This document shows, in pieces, positions 1-11,000 of a stretch of 64,000 nt of DNA. Where the stretch lies: assembly GCA_028285545.1 (NCBI GenBank), contig JANQPA010000102.1:62001-126000 (forward strand). Reading direction: 5' to 3'. Position 1 is the stretch's first letter. The number at the start of each line of letters is the position of its first letter. The position numbers and the translations under genes are program-made. The notes under the pieces are model-generated. The model was not told where the DNA came from. It saw only the letters and a list, made by a program, of their open reading frames with translations, and searched no databases. The DNA is from Saprospiraceae bacterium (lineage in GTDB: Bacteria > Bacteroidota > Bacteroidia > Chitinophagales > Saprospiraceae).

Positions 1-1707
1 GAATCGGCCTTACCGGATATTAGAGACACCATACCTTTTATTCTTAAAGAAAAATTAGGAGACTTTGAACGACAAACTCAGCTAAAATACCCATTTAAAG
101 AGTTTGCCATCGTTGAAGTACCCGGACAGTTTAAATCCTATGATCGTACCTGGACTTCTGTTCACCAAACCATACAAGCAGGAATGGTTTATTTGCCGGA
201 AAAGGGCTTGTATTCCCGATATATGGACTTCAGTGGATATGAAAAGCGCTTAAAGAGAAGGTCGCGAAATAGGAATAAAACTCCTCAGGAACTACAGACT
301 CAGGTTTTCCAAAGCTTTTTGAGTGGATTTTTCCGATTCAAAAATGTAAATACAAACTCCAGAGGTAATAGAACGGAGGTAGAAGAAACCATAAACCCTT
401 ATTATCAATTTGGGCAGTTCTATGAAATGTGTAATAATTTGGATTCCGATAAATGGCCAGTTCTAAACCGAATCTTTGAGTCTTACCTCAGAATCGAAAA
501 AACAACAGGAACGGACTGGGTTCGGAGATCGAGTGGAAGCACACAAAATGAATTGGCCAACATGGTCCTGCAGGAAAAGTCCTTTGCTGAAATCCTGACG
601 CTGACTGAAAACTTACCTTTGATCGACAATGTCATCGAATTAAAAGGAGAAATGCTTTTTTCGATTATGCAGGCTAAGGCAAAAAACGACGATTTTCGAT
701 CTTTTGTCACCCAGGTTTTGCAAGAAAATCGCTTTAAAAACCTCGATTTTGAAGATTTTATTTCCACTCTTCAGGCTAAATTTGGAGTAGATTTATCCCA
801 GGATATGAACAAGTGGTTCAATGAAACGGAGATGCCGCGCTACCTCATTAATACTCCAATTGCAGAAAAAGTATTGGTAGGTAACCGGGAAATGACTAGA
901 GTTCGATTTATCGTTTCCAATCTGGGAGAAGCCGAAGGAGTGATCAAATCAACCCTCCGTTTAGAAGAGCCTATTGATAAGTTAATGTATTTAGAACCTG
1001 GGCAAACAAAAGAAGCCTTTTACCTTTCAATGGAAAAGCCTGCTGGGATACATTTTAATACCCTAACCTCTGGTAATCTTCCCAATCAACTTGAATATAC
1101 TTTTGAAGGAATCAACGAAACAGGAATCACTAATGCTCGAGAATTACAGGTGGTTGTAGATAATCCTATCGTCATCAAAAATAGCGGAGAAATCATTGTA
1201 GATAATGAAAGTAGCGGTTTCGAATTTACGCATTATGAAGAGGTAAGCCGACTTCGAAAATGGCTGAACCCTGAAGAAGAGGAAGGATTCAAATATAAAG
1301 GGACAAGAGTTTGGAGGGCTCCCCTAAATTGGACAGCCACCACTGGGGATCAGTTTTTTGGTGAGTTCGTCAGATCTGCCTTTTACATCAAAGCTGGAGA
1401 TGGTTCTAAAGAGGCAAAATGGAAAATTCCTGTTTCAGAAGCTGGGCGTTACGATGTCTTTTATCATGTATATAAAGATGATTCTTTCGGATGGAATCGC
1501 AATCAGAAAGGTAATTATCAATTTATCATTCCCCATGAAAATGGGACCGACCGACCAACTATCGAGCTAAGTCAGGATACTCCCAGTGGTTGGACTTCCT
1601 TAGGCGATTATGAATTTGCTTCTGATACCATCACCATTACTTTAAGCAATGAATCCAGATTACGCGCTGTTTTTGCTGATGCCATGAAGCTGGTAAGAAT
1701 GGATTAA
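1..1707 (+). CDS. ABC-permease/M1-peptidase-like protein, C-terminal part (5' truncated)
   Basis: The reading frame is open from base 1 with no stop, so this is the 3' part of a longer gene; the in-frame ATG at 184 is internal. 568 residues are visible. The first 60 residues (FAIVEVPGQFKSY, then QAGMVYLPEKG) resemble the region ahead of the peptidase core in Bacteroidota ABC-permease/M1-aminopeptidase fusions; this is recalled similarity, not a search. The HEXXH zinc motif of M1 peptidases is not in the visible part. The last ~130 residues (YDVFYHVYKDD onward, ending in ADAMKLVRMD) look like a golvesin/Xly-type carbohydrate-binding beta domain. The gene ends 15 bp before the TolC gene and is probably co-transcribed with it. 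A role in the export locus is inference; a plain exported binding protein is the alternative. Confidence 0.5.
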   Translation, partial: ESALPDIRDTIPFILKEKLGDFERQTQLKYPFKEFAIVEVPGQFKSYDRTWTSVHQTIQAGMVYLPEKGLYSRYMDFSGYEKRLKRRSRNRNKTPQELQTQVFQSFLSGFFRFKNVNTNSRGNRTEVEETINPYYQFGQFYEMCNNLDSDKWPVLNRIFESYLRIEKTTGTDWVRRSSGSTQNELANMVLQEKSFAEILTLTENLPLIDNVIELKGEMLFSIMQAKAKNDDFRSFVTQVLQENRFKNLDFEDFISTLQAKFGVDLSQDMNKWFNETEMPRYLINTPIAEKVLVGNREMTRVRFIVSNLGEAEGVIKSTLRLEEPIDKLMYLEPGQTKEAFYLSMEKPAGIHFNTLTSGNLPNQLEYTFEGINETGITNARELQVVVDNPIVIKNSGEIIVDNESSGFEFTHYEEVSRLRKWLNPEEEEGFKYKGTRVWRAPLNWTATTGDQFFGEFVRSAFYIKAGDGSKEAKWKIPVSEAGRYDVFYHVYKDDSFGWNRNQKGNYQFIIPHENGTDRPTIELSQDTPSGWTSLGDYEFASDTITITLSNESRLRAVFADAMKLVRMD

Positions 1708-1722
1708 ATTAAATGTTTGAGC

Positions 1723-3225
1723 ATGAAGAACTTTACCATATCAAAATTATTGATGAAATCCTTTCAGCACTTTTTATTGCTGGGGGCACTTATTTTTGCG
1801 GTTTCGATGTCGGGACAAACCATGCTGACGCTAGAATCAGCAATGGCCATTGCCGAAAAGGGTAGTCCTAATATCCAGCGATCTTTACTAAACATTGAAC
1901 AATTTCAATATAGCTTGGATGCGGAAAGGGCTTCTTTAAAATCTAGATTTTCTTTGACGCTTGATCCCTTTAATTTTAGTAACAACAGGCGCTTTGATAA
2001 TCAGTTTTCACAGTGGTTTACCAATGAGGAGGTGTTCTCTTCCGGTACATTCAGAGTGGATCAGCCCATTCTCAAAACGGACGGTACCATTGCGCTAATC
2101 AATACCTTTAGCTGGCGGAATAATAAAAGTTCGATTGCTGGCTTTGGAGAAAATTCCAATAAGGCCTTTTCTAATAATTTTTATATAGCAATAAGTCAGC
2201 CGCTATTCACTTTTAATCGCCGGCAAATGCAATTGGATGAGTTGGAGTTGAATTATGAAAATGCCAATCTTGATTATGCCATTCAGCGTTTATCACTCGA
2301 ACAAACCATTACCAGGCAATTTTTTGACGTTTATTTGGCCCAATTAAACCTCGATATTTCCAAAGAAGAATTGGAAAATACTTCCAAAAACTTCGAGACG
2401 GTAAAAAATAAGGTAGAAGCTGGTTTAATCGCTGAGGAAGAATTGTACCAGGCTGAATTGAACTTTGCCAATGCTCAACTGTCAGTTCAGGACAATGAAT
2501 TAAGTCTTGCCAATGCAGAGGAATCCTTCAAAAGAGAAATTGGAATGAATCTGGATGAAGAAATTAAATTATCTACTGATTTAGAGGCAAAACCTATCGT
2601 TGTGGACCTTGAAAAAGCCATTGATATTGCCTTGAAATCGAGAATGGAACTTCGACAGCGTCAAATTAACATCGAAAAATCATTTTTTAACCTGGCCAGA
2701 ACCAGATCACAAAATGAATTCAGAGCAGACCTCCAATTGACATTGGGAATTTTTGGGGATGATGAACGATTGAGTAGAGTGTATAATGCCCCTACTAGAA
2801 ACCCGAGTGTAAGTATAACTTTTAATATTCCGATTTGGGACTGGGGAGAACGCAATGCCCGGGTTAAGGCCCAGGAAGTAGATCTCAGAACCCAAAGACT
2901 CGATTTAAATGAAGATCGGAAACAAATCAGAATGGATATTCGCCGTGCATACAGAAATATTCAAACTCAAATGCCTAGAATCGAAATCGCCAGAAAAAAT
3001 GTAGAAAATGCGGAAAGGACTTATGAAATAAATCTAGAAAGATATGAAAATGGAGATTTGACAGGGATTGATTTAAATCAGTTTCAAAGTCAGCTGTCCA
3101 GTAAAAAGATCGAGCATGCCCGTGCTTTAATCAATTATAAAACGCAGCTATTAGAATTAAAAATACTCACATTATTCGATTGGGAAAAGCAACAGCCCGT
3201 TTCTATTGCCCTTCCGACTAATTAG
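1723..3225 (+). CDS. TolC-family outer membrane efflux protein
   Basis: The 500-residue protein has an N-terminal signal segment (hydrophobic run FQHFLLLGALIFAVSMSGQ) followed by the long alternating coiled-coil helices of the OEP/TolC fold. Features include AMAIAEKGSPNIQ near the start, heptad-rich stretches around residues 200-280, and a second half from about 300 that repeats the pattern. It would form the trimeric outer-membrane/periplasmic exit duct for the pumps encoded downstream. ATG at 1723 is chosen over an in-frame TTG at 1717 because it gives a clean MKNF start. It sits between the gene ending at 1707 and the adaptor gene starting at 3244, so a single operon is likely. Family assignment is firm; the substrate is unknown. 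Confidence 0.9.
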   Translation: MKNFTISKLLMKSFQHFLLLGALIFAVSMSGQTMLTLESAMAIAEKGSPNIQRSLLNIEQFQYSLDAERASLKSRFSLTLDPFNFSNNRRFDNQFSQWFTNEEVFSSGTFRVDQPILKTDGTIALINTFSWRNNKSSIAGFGENSNKAFSNNFYIAISQPLFTFNRRQMQLDELELNYENANLDYAIQRLSLEQTITRQFFDVYLAQLNLDISKEELENTSKNFETVKNKVEAGLIAEEELYQAELNFANAQLSVQDNELSLANAEESFKREIGMNLDEEIKLSTDLEAKPIVVDLEKAIDIALKSRMELRQRQINIEKSFFNLARTRSQNEFRADLQLTLGIFGDDERLSRVYNAPTRNPSVSITFNIPIWDWGERNARVKAQEVDLRTQRLDLNEDRKQIRMDIRRAYRNIQTQMPRIEIARKNVENAERTYEINLERYENGDLTGIDLNQFQSQLSSKKIEHARALINYKTQLLELKILTLFDWEKQQPVSIALPTN

Positions 3226-3243
3226 TAACCTAAAATATTATCC

Positions 3244-4305
3244 GTGAAAACACAACTATACTTATACCTCATCCTTTTTGCTTTGATAAGCCTTACTGCT
3301 TGTGACTCGCCAGAAGAAGAAAGCCCAACTATTGATATCGCTGCCCCGGTATCCATCGTGGAACTTAGCACCTCTTCTTTATCTAAGTACACTACTGCCA
3401 CAGGAAATGCAATGGCCGAAAAAGAAATCGACTTAACCTCTCAAATCGGGGGTAAGTATTATTTAATGAAACACCCTACGTATGGCAGAGCATTTAAGTT
3501 AGGGGATCGGGTTAAAGCGGGTCAGGCTTTTGTGAAGATAGAAGATAAAGAATATGTAAACAGTATTGACCTGGAGTCCACCAAAATGGATTTAGACCTG
3601 GCAAAGCAAGAATACGAAAAACAAAAATCTGTTTACGACAAAGGAGGGGTAACCTTACGAGAACTCCGGAATTCAGAACTGCAAATGAATAAGGCCAAAA
3701 ATAATTTGGAAAGCGCAGAAATAAAACTGGAAAAACTACAAGTGAACATTCCCATTTCCGGCGTCATTGTAAAATTACCGCACTATACTTCCCAGAGTCT
3801 CATTCAACAGGGGAGCCCTCTGGCCACTATTATGGATTATTCAAGCATGTTTGTAGATATCAGCTTGCCCGAAAACTCTATTACCGATATCAAAACAGGG
3901 CAGCGGGTAGAAATAACAAACTACAGCCTTCCTAATGACACCTTGGCGGGCAGAATTACAGAATTATCGCCTGCCATCGATATCAGCACCAGGACTTATC
4001 TAGCTAAAGTCAGGTTTACCAACCCCAAATTATTAATTCGGCCGGGAATGTTTATCAAAGCACTTATTAAGACGAATCAAAAAAGTGACATTATCGTCAT
4101 TCCCAAGGATATCATTATTTCAGATCAAAGAGGAAAAAGAGTTTTTGTAGTACAGGAAAATACTGCCTTTGAACGAATCATTGAAACGGGCATGGAAAAT
4201 GAAAATATGATTGAGGTACTTAGCGGACTTGAAGAAAATGACCGCCTGGTAGTTAAAGGTTTTGAGACATTGCGTGACAAGTCTAAAGTGAAAGTATTAA
4301 GATGA
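3244..4305 (+). CDS. RND efflux periplasmic adaptor (HlyD/MFP family), lipoprotein
   Basis: The 353-residue protein begins with a lipoprotein signal whose lipobox ends at Cys20 (LISLTACDS), so it is anchored to the periplasmic face of a membrane. Then come a split biotinyl-lipoyl-like domain, an alpha-helical hairpin at about residues 110-165 (LDLAKQEYEKQK to NLESAEIKLEKLQ), and beta-barrel and membrane-proximal domains (LIRPGMFIKALI, then VIPKDIII). It would connect the inner-membrane RND pump to TolC. The start is GTG at 3244. Its stop codon overlaps the start of the RND gene at 4302 in an ATGA arrangement, implying translational coupling. Confidence 0.9.
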   Translation: MKTQLYLYLILFALISLTACDSPEEESPTIDIAAPVSIVELSTSSLSKYTTATGNAMAEKEIDLTSQIGGKYYLMKHPTYGRAFKLGDRVKAGQAFVKIEDKEYVNSIDLESTKMDLDLAKQEYEKQKSVYDKGGVTLRELRNSELQMNKAKNNLESAEIKLEKLQVNIPISGVIVKLPHYTSQSLIQQGSPLATIMDYSSMFVDISLPENSITDIKTGQRVEITNYSLPNDTLAGRITELSPAIDISTRTYLAKVRFTNPKLLIRPGMFIKALIKTNQKSDIIVIPKDIIISDQRGKRVFVVQENTAFERIIETGMENENMIEVLSGLEENDRLVVKGFETLRDKSKVKVLR

Positions 4306-7300
4306 AAAAACTGATTCAATTTGCCGTTAATTATCCCGTCACCATCTTAATGGCCATTCTGGGGATTTGTATTTTAGGATATATCTCCTATTTCCGCCTG
4401 GGTGTTGATCTATTTCCTGATTTAAATTCACCTCGACTTTTTATAGAGTTGCAGGCAGGGGAAAAAGCACCAGAAGAAATAGAAAAACAATATATCGAAC
4501 AAATTGAAGCCCTTACGATGCGGCAGCAAGGGGTTACTCAGGTTTCTTCAGTAACCAAGATTGGCTCAGCTCAGTTAACAGTGGAATATAGCTGGGAAAA
4601 AGATATGGATGAGGCTTTTCTTGATCTGCAAAAAGCACTTAATGACTTCAATCAGGGAGGGGAATTAGAGCGTTTGGCCGTCAGTCAATATGATCCCAAT
4701 AGTGCTCCCATTATGCTTATTGGAATCTCCCATTCTTCTATAAATGACTTAAATGAACTTCGAAAAATAGGAGAAAATTACGTCAGCAATGAATTGGTAC
4801 GTTTGGAAGGAGTGGCTCAGGTAACCCTTTCTGGACAACAGGAATATGAAGTTGTCATTAATCCCATCCCTCACAAATTGGAGGCCTTTGAATTAAGTTT
4901 GGCAGATATTACTCAAAAAATACAGAGCTTTAATCAAAATGTCTCAGGTGGTACTGTGGAGGATTTAGGACTTCAGTATACCGTTAAAGGGGTAGGGATG
5001 CTGGAAACTGAAGCTGATTTTGATAACTTGATTATTGGATACAAGCAAAATCAGACTCCGGAACAGGGATCTGACCAAAGTTCACCTAATACGGAGGATG
5101 AAGCAACCCCCAAAAAAGCACCTATTTATCTACAGGATATTGCCACCACAGTTTTTAAAAATAAAGATCCTCAAAATATTGTCCGCATCAATGGTCGGCG
5201 ATGTATTGGTCTTTCGATATACAAAGAAAATCAATTTAATACCGTAAAAGCTGTTGAAGAAATTACGGATGCACTAGGTAATATTAGGGCAGCTTTGCCA
5301 GGCTATCAATTCGATATTATTTCCAATCAAGGGACTTTTATTAAAAATGCAGTAGATGAAGTCCAGGAGACCGCATTGATTGGAATCGTATTAGCGGTAG
5401 TTGTACTGTTCTTATTCTTACATCGATTTGGCACTACTTTAATCATTAGTATTGCTATCCCTATTTCTATCATCGCCACCTTTACTTTGATGTATTTTAA
5501 TGGCTTGACCATTAATATAATGACACTGGGAGGTTTAGCCCTTGGGGCAGGCATGCTGGTGGATAATGCCATTGTCGTACTTGAAAACATTTTCCGAAAT
5601 CATGAATCAGGGGCAGATGTCAAAACAGCCGTTGTTCGAGGAACCTCTGAAGTGGGTGGTGCCATTACTGCCTCTACACTAACTACCATTATTGTTTTTC
5701 TACCGGTAATTTATTTGCAAGATGCTGCAGGTGAATTATTCAAAGATCAGGCTTGGACAGTTGCCTTCTCCTTATTGTCATCACTATTTGTAGCCATTTT
5801 TGTTATTCCTATGCTGTATCATCGTTTTTATAGAAAACGACAGCTGCCCGCAAAATCAAAATCTTTACAATTACGAGGCTATGGGTATTTTCTTAAAAAC
5901 TTGCTGAAAATTAAGTGGCTTGTAATTCTTTTAGCTGCTGGCCTGATTGCGGGTGCCGCTTATATTTATCCTTCTATAGGAACGGAGTTTATGCCTAGCG
6001 CAGCTACTAAGAAATTCACCATGGAGGTTCAAATGCCTGAAGGGACCGTTTTGGAAAGAACCTCAGCAACAGTAAAAAATGTAGAAGAAATTATTCAGGA
6101 AGCTTTACCTGAAGACTTAGAATTTGTTTACAGCCATATTGGCCCGGTTACTGAAATGGAAAATAATCAGGCTGCAATTTTCCAGGGAGAGCATACGGCT
6201 ACTCTCGAAGTGGCATTAATTGATAGCACTCGATTAGGTACCCAAAAGGTAATTGCAGCATTGGATGAAATCACTAAACAAATTTCCGGCGTCAAGTTTT
6301 CCTATTCTCCGGAAGTTTCATCTCTAAACAGTATTCTTAGAGTAGATGAGGCTCCCCTTGTAGTGGAGGTAAAAGGAGATGATCTGGATCAGATTGAAGC
6401 ACTTACCAGGGCTGTTCGGGATCAAATTGTAAACATGCCTGAACTTTTGAACGTCCAAACTTCTATTGAAGAAGGTGCTCCCGAGGTAGAAGTGCTTTTT
6501 GATCGCTTCAAGCTCGGACTTTACAATTTGGACATGAATAATGTGATAACTCAAATTCAAGACCACCTGCAAGGAAAAACCGCTGGTAAGCTGGAACAGT
6601 CTGGTGAAATGATTGATATTACCTTAATTATGCCTGATCAGGGTTTGAATGAATTTAAAAACCTAACCATTAAATCGGGTGATAAAATATATCGTCTTCA
6701 TGAAATAGCATCCCTGAAAATCTCGACAGCTCCACGTGAAATTCACCATCGCAATCAGAGTCGTATAGGAAAGGTTTTTGCGCAGGCTGATAAAGAGGTA
6801 CCTCTTGAGTTCGTTGCTAAGCAGATTAGAGAGCAGGTCAAATCCATCGAATTACCGCTGAATTACAACATATCTGTAGTAGGAGATGAGGCCCGAAGAC
6901 AACAATCACTTCGAAGCCTATCATTTTCACTCATATTGTCAATTATTTTGGTGTACATGGTTATGGCTTCACAGTTTGAATCTCTGTTACATCCCTTTAC
7001 CATACTATTGACAATCCCTCTGGCTGTTGTAGGAACCATTGCTACTTTTTATTTTCTAAATACTCCACTAAGTATAATGGCTATTATTGGGATTATAATG
7101 CTGGTGGGAATTGCGGTGAATGATGCTATTATCCTGGTGGATCGGATTAATCAATTGAAACGTGGAGGACTAAGTCGAGTGGATGCAATTGTACAGGCAG
7201 GGCAGCAAAGGATTCGGCCCATCCTTATGACCAGTTTAACTACTGTTCTTGCTCTGTTGCCACTAACTTTTGGGTTTGGAGAAAGCGCTTCCTTAAGAGC

Positions 7301-7433
7301 ACCCATGGCCTGGGCAGTAATTGGAGGATTGGTTACTTCTACCATGTTGACTTTAGTAGTTATTCCTTGTGTTTATGCGGTGATTGACTTGGTGAATAGA
7401 AGCCCGGTAGCTGTTGAGGAGGAGTTTATTTGA
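4302..7433 (+). CDS. RND-family efflux permease (AcrB-like)
   Basis: At 1043 residues this has the usual length of an RND pump. It shows TM1 at the N terminus, a large periplasmic porter loop, TM2-6 (from IGIVLAVVVLFLFLH), a second porter loop and TM8-12 (SLILSIILVYMVMASQFESL onward). TM4 carries the family motif GAGMLVDNAIVVLEN, whose Asp belongs to the proton relay. A hydrophilic insert of about 25 residues (QTPEQGSDQSSPNTEDEAT) lies in the first porter region. It overlaps the adaptor gene by 4 bp. With the adaptor and TolC it makes a complete tripartite pump; the substrate cannot be told from sequence. Confidence 0.93.
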   Translation: MKKLIQFAVNYPVTILMAILGICILGYISYFRLGVDLFPDLNSPRLFIELQAGEKAPEEIEKQYIEQIEALTMRQQGVTQVSSVTKIGSAQLTVEYSWEKDMDEAFLDLQKALNDFNQGGELERLAVSQYDPNSAPIMLIGISHSSINDLNELRKIGENYVSNELVRLEGVAQVTLSGQQEYEVVINPIPHKLEAFELSLADITQKIQSFNQNVSGGTVEDLGLQYTVKGVGMLETEADFDNLIIGYKQNQTPEQGSDQSSPNTEDEATPKKAPIYLQDIATTVFKNKDPQNIVRINGRRCIGLSIYKENQFNTVKAVEEITDALGNIRAALPGYQFDIISNQGTFIKNAVDEVQETALIGIVLAVVVLFLFLHRFGTTLIISIAIPISIIATFTLMYFNGLTINIMTLGGLALGAGMLVDNAIVVLENIFRNHESGADVKTAVVRGTSEVGGAITASTLTTIIVFLPVIYLQDAAGELFKDQAWTVAFSLLSSLFVAIFVIPMLYHRFYRKRQLPAKSKSLQLRGYGYFLKNLLKIKWLVILLAAGLIAGAAYIYPSIGTEFMPSAATKKFTMEVQMPEGTVLERTSATVKNVEEIIQEALPEDLEFVYSHIGPVTEMENNQAAIFQGEHTATLEVALIDSTRLGTQKVIAALDEITKQISGVKFSYSPEVSSLNSILRVDEAPLVVEVKGDDLDQIEALTRAVRDQIVNMPELLNVQTSIEEGAPEVEVLFDRFKLGLYNLDMNNVITQIQDHLQGKTAGKLEQSGEMIDITLIMPDQGLNEFKNLTIKSGDKIYRLHEIASLKISTAPREIHHRNQSRIGKVFAQADKEVPLEFVAKQIREQVKSIELPLNYNISVVGDEARRQQSLRSLSFSLILSIILVYMVMASQFESLLHPFTILLTIPLAVVGTIATFYFLNTPLSIMAIIGIIMLVGIAVNDAIILVDRINQLKRGGLSRVDAIVQAGQQRIRPILMTSLTTVLALLPLTFGFGESASLRAPMAWAVIGGLVTSTMLTLVVIPCVYAVIDLVNRSPVAVEEEFI

Positions 7434-7435
7434 CA

Positions 7436-7486
7436 ATGTTAATGGCAATAGCAATGGCAATGGCAATATTAATGGGAATGGAAAAT
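7436..7486 (+). repeat. Degenerate CAATNN/AATGGN hexamer array
   Basis: About eight imperfect copies of a 6-bp unit (AATGGC and variants) begin just after the RND stop codon. The array lies upstream of the four-helix-bundle gene; a related array in the opposite orientation lies downstream of it (7962-7998). Confidence 0.75.
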
Positions 7487-7559
7487 TAAATGTTTATAGA
7501 TACAATCTAAAGGGAATGGATATAGTGAATTCATTTTTTGAAATTTTAACCTTTAGATT

Positions 7560-7907
7560 ATGGAACAATTATTTAATTATGAAGATAGATTGGTGCGTTT
7601 TGCTGGAGAGGTAGTATTATTTGTCGCTAATATTCCTGAAAATTATATAGGATATTATTATAGCGATCAGCTAATCAGATCCTCAGGAAGTGGGGCTCTA
7701 AATTATGGAGAAGCACAAGCAACAGTAACTAATAAAGATTTTATTTACAAAATGAGTTTAGTAGTAAAAGAACTGAAGGAGTCAAGGTGCACTTTGAAAA
7801 TACTGAGATATACTGGAATTGGAAAACACAAAAAAGGACAATGGTTATTATCAGAATGTGAAGAATTAATTGCCATAGGCTCAAAAATGATCAATAATAA
7901 ACGATAG
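7560..7907 (+). CDS. Four-helix-bundle protein (S23/IVP-like family)
   Basis: The 115-residue protein begins MEQLFNYEDRLVRFAGEVV and continues IPENYIGYYYSDQLIRSSGS and NYGEAQA, the hallmark pattern of the four-helix-bundle (23S rRNA intervening-sequence protein, Avd-related) family. Members are small basic proteins thought to bind nucleic acid; the homologue Avd works with diversity-generating retroelements. No retroelement is visible here. The gene interrupts an otherwise tightly packed efflux operon and is flanked by oppositely oriented hexamer arrays, which suggests insertion as a unit. There is no sign that it has a part in efflux. Confidence 0.85.
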   Translation: MEQLFNYEDRLVRFAGEVVLFVANIPENYIGYYYSDQLIRSSGSGALNYGEAQATVTNKDFIYKMSLVVKELKESRCTLKILRYTGIGKHKKGQWLLSECEELIAIGSKMINNKR

Positions 7908-7961
7908 AACATAGGACAAATAAGGAGTTAAGGAATATGGGAAAGTAGATGTACCTATTAA

Positions 7962-7998
7962 AATTATTATTGAAATTGCCATTGAAATTGATATTGTT
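7962..7998 (-). repeat. Degenerate hexamer array, inverse orientation
   Basis: Five to six copies of ATTGNN (ATTGAA, ATTGCC, ATTGAA, ATTGAT) end immediately before the next RND gene. Read on the minus strand they are CAATNN units, matching the array at 7436-7486 in reverse orientation, so the four-helix-bundle gene sits inside a degenerate inverted repeat. Confidence 0.7.
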
Positions 7999-8000
7999 AA

Positions 8001-11000
8001 ATGAAAAACCTAATCCATAGAAAAGTAACCATCTGTATGATCTTCATAGGGCTTACCCTATTGGGATACATCTCTTATCGGCAGTTACCGGTAGAGTTAT
8101 TGCCCAATGCGGAGCTGCCTATGCTATTTGTACAAGTTGGTGCCTTTACGGAGGTAAACCCTGAATATCTGGAACAACAAGGTGTTATCCCAGTAGAAGG
8201 AGCTATTGGTACTATGGAGGGAGTGGAAAAGATCGATACCAGAATAAATGGCAATCGGGCATTTATTCAGGTGAGTTTTAAGCAAGATGTTCGATTTAAA
8301 TACGTCTTTTTAAAGCTCCAGCAAAAAATTGATGTCATTAGAGGACAATTACCAAGTGATTTATCGGTAAGAGTATCCAAAATTGATCTGCAGCAATTGT
8401 CCAATCAATTTATGGAGCTGCAAATACGAGGAAGTGGGGGTACTGATCGACTGAGAAATATAGCCGAGCAAGAAATTCGCCCTGCCTTTGAAAATTTAGA
8501 TGGCATTGCCTCAATCAATGTATTTGGAGGTCGACAAAAGAACCTTGAAATCCTCCTCGACAAGGATGCCAGCGAACCACATAATATTACTCCTGAACGC
8601 ATTCGTTCCAGTTTGACCCAAAATTCAGGGAGCCGAACGCTAGCCGGTTTTGTGTATGAAGGGGAGCAGCGATTTTTTATTCGAACAGCTTCGGAATATA
8701 CTGCGGTTAGAGATATTGAAAATCTTGTTTTGGCGCCTGGTCCTATTCTATTGAAAGATGTAGCTACGACCTCTTTTGGGGTAGATGAAGAGACGAGTAT
8801 AAGTAGAGTTAATGGAAAAGATGCTATTTCCATGACGGCCACCAAAGCTTCCCAGGCAAATATTATAGACCTGTCTCATCGAAGCCTTGATTTAATTGAA
8901 AGGCTGAATTCAGAGCTTGCTGCTAAAGATGTAGAAATCATTGTTCAAAATAACCTGGCAGAAAGTATGGAAGAAAATATCCAACAGATCATCAACCTGG
9001 CTCTGGTGGGCGGTTTGCTGGCTATTTTCGTTTTATGGATTTTTCTCAAAGACTTAAGGTTGATTTCAGTGATTGGAGTATCAGTTCCCATCTCTGTATT
9101 TACGGCTTTTAATTTATTTTATGGTGCGGGAATCAGCATCAATAGTCTTACCCTAGTTGGTATGGCCCTGGCCATTGGGATGTTATTGGACAATAGCATT
9201 GTGGTACTCGAAAATATTTATCGACTGGTTTCCAGTGGGAAATCTACAGAAGAGGCAGTCACTAAGGGCGTTTCAGGGGTAGCCAAGGCCATTTTGGCAG
9301 CTACCTTAACCACAGCAACTGTATTTTTGCCTTTCTTATTTTTTGGTAATTATTTGATAGCTCTTATCGGAAAACACATTGGGGTATCTATTATTTCAAC
9401 CTTAATGGTGTCTTTATTGGTAGCATTATTACTAATTCCTGTGCTGGCTGCGGTAGTACTTGGTTATTATTCTGATCGCAAAAAAGCATCTTTCGGCCAA
9501 TCTAAGATCAGAACCCGGATCGAGCGACTTTATCTGATCCTTCTCAAAAGTAGTTTGCGAAAACCGGGACGCACCATTATTGGCGGACTTCTGCTATTCT
9601 TTATAACCACCTTTGCTGTCCTGGCCGTCAATATCAATACTCTGGAAGAGGTAGAAACCAATCAGGTTGACATTTTTGTTACGATGGCAAAAGGGAGTAC
9701 TCTGAATAATACAGACAAAATTGTTCAGGAAATAGAATTGAAGATGGAAGAGGTAGAAGAAAGGCAGGATGTTATAAGCAAGATTCGGGAAGAGGATGCC
9801 GTAGTAAGTGTCAAGCTAAAAGAAAAATTTGAAACCATTAAGGATCGCAACTTCAATGAAATAAAAGAACAGATTGAGGATTTGGTAAATAAGATCGGTG
9901 GTGCAAGGATTTCCTTATCTCAAAGTGAATCGGGAGGAGGTGGACAAGCAATGGGCGGTATGGGAGCTCTTGGTGCACTGATGGGTTTTGGTGACAATCA
10001 GGAAAAGATAGTAGTTAAAGGTGAAGATTATGCTCTAATGCAAAGAGTAGCACAAGATCTGGTCTATTATATTCAAAACCTTGAGGATACCAGAAGCGCC
10101 AGTTTAAATTCACGAGGAAACCGGCCAGAAGTTCTTCTGTCATTTGATCCTCTGACCATGGCTAAAAATGATATTACCCCTGAAAATATTGCCAGGGCAT
10201 TGCGGGATTTTGGTCAGGAAGCCCCGGCAGCTACCAAATTTCAATATGCTGAAGAGGAGTATAATATAATCATTCGGGAAAGCGACAATCAAGAATCGGG
10301 TTATCAACCAAAAACCATGGATGACCTAAGAAAGCTTGAAGTAGCTGACCAGCAAGGTGGCTTGCATGAAATATCCACATTTTCTACTATTCGTACCAGT
10401 GAAAGTTTGGATGATATCCAACGGATCAATCAGCAGAAGCAAATTGAGATTACTTATAGCCGTTCGAGGCAGGCCATGCAATCGAAAGAAATGCTAGATG
10501 CTCATAAGGAAAACATGAAGGCGCTCATCACTAATTATCCTCTACCTCCAGGAATTGCCATCGAAATGGTCGCAGCAGAGGATCAAATGAAAGATTTTAA
10601 GGCATTGGCAGGAGCAGCCATTTTACTGATCTTTATCATTTTAGCCTCTGTTTTTGAATCTCTTTCGGCTCCTTTTGTCCTTATTTTTTCGGTGCCTCTA
10701 GCTGCTACTGGAGCACTCTTAGGCTTAGTTATTACAGGCAACAGCTTGTTTAATGCCAATACATTAACAGGGTTTTTAATCTTGTTAGGGGTTATTGTTA
10801 ATAATGGCATTATCATGATCGACTATGTAAATGCGCTGCGCCGCCAGGGATTTAGAAAAAGCCGTGCCCTGGTGACGGCCGGTCTCCATCGACTTCGGCC
10901 CATTCTTATTACTGCGATAACCACTATTGTTGCCATGTTCCCATTGGCTCTAGGCACTGCGGAATATGTAAGTCTTATCGGAGCTCCTTTTGCTATTACG

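Noticed and set aside
7414..7614. 66-codon open frame rich in NGNGN over the hexamer array
   Set aside because: It is the translation of the CAATNN repeat, overlaps the RND stop and the start of the four-helix-bundle gene, and resembles no protein.
7560..7907. Diversity-generating retroelement (Avd plus RT plus variable repeat)
   Set aside because: The small protein is Avd-like in fold, but there is no retroelement reverse transcriptase or TR/VR pair nearby; the RT at 27.3 kb is a group II intron fragment.
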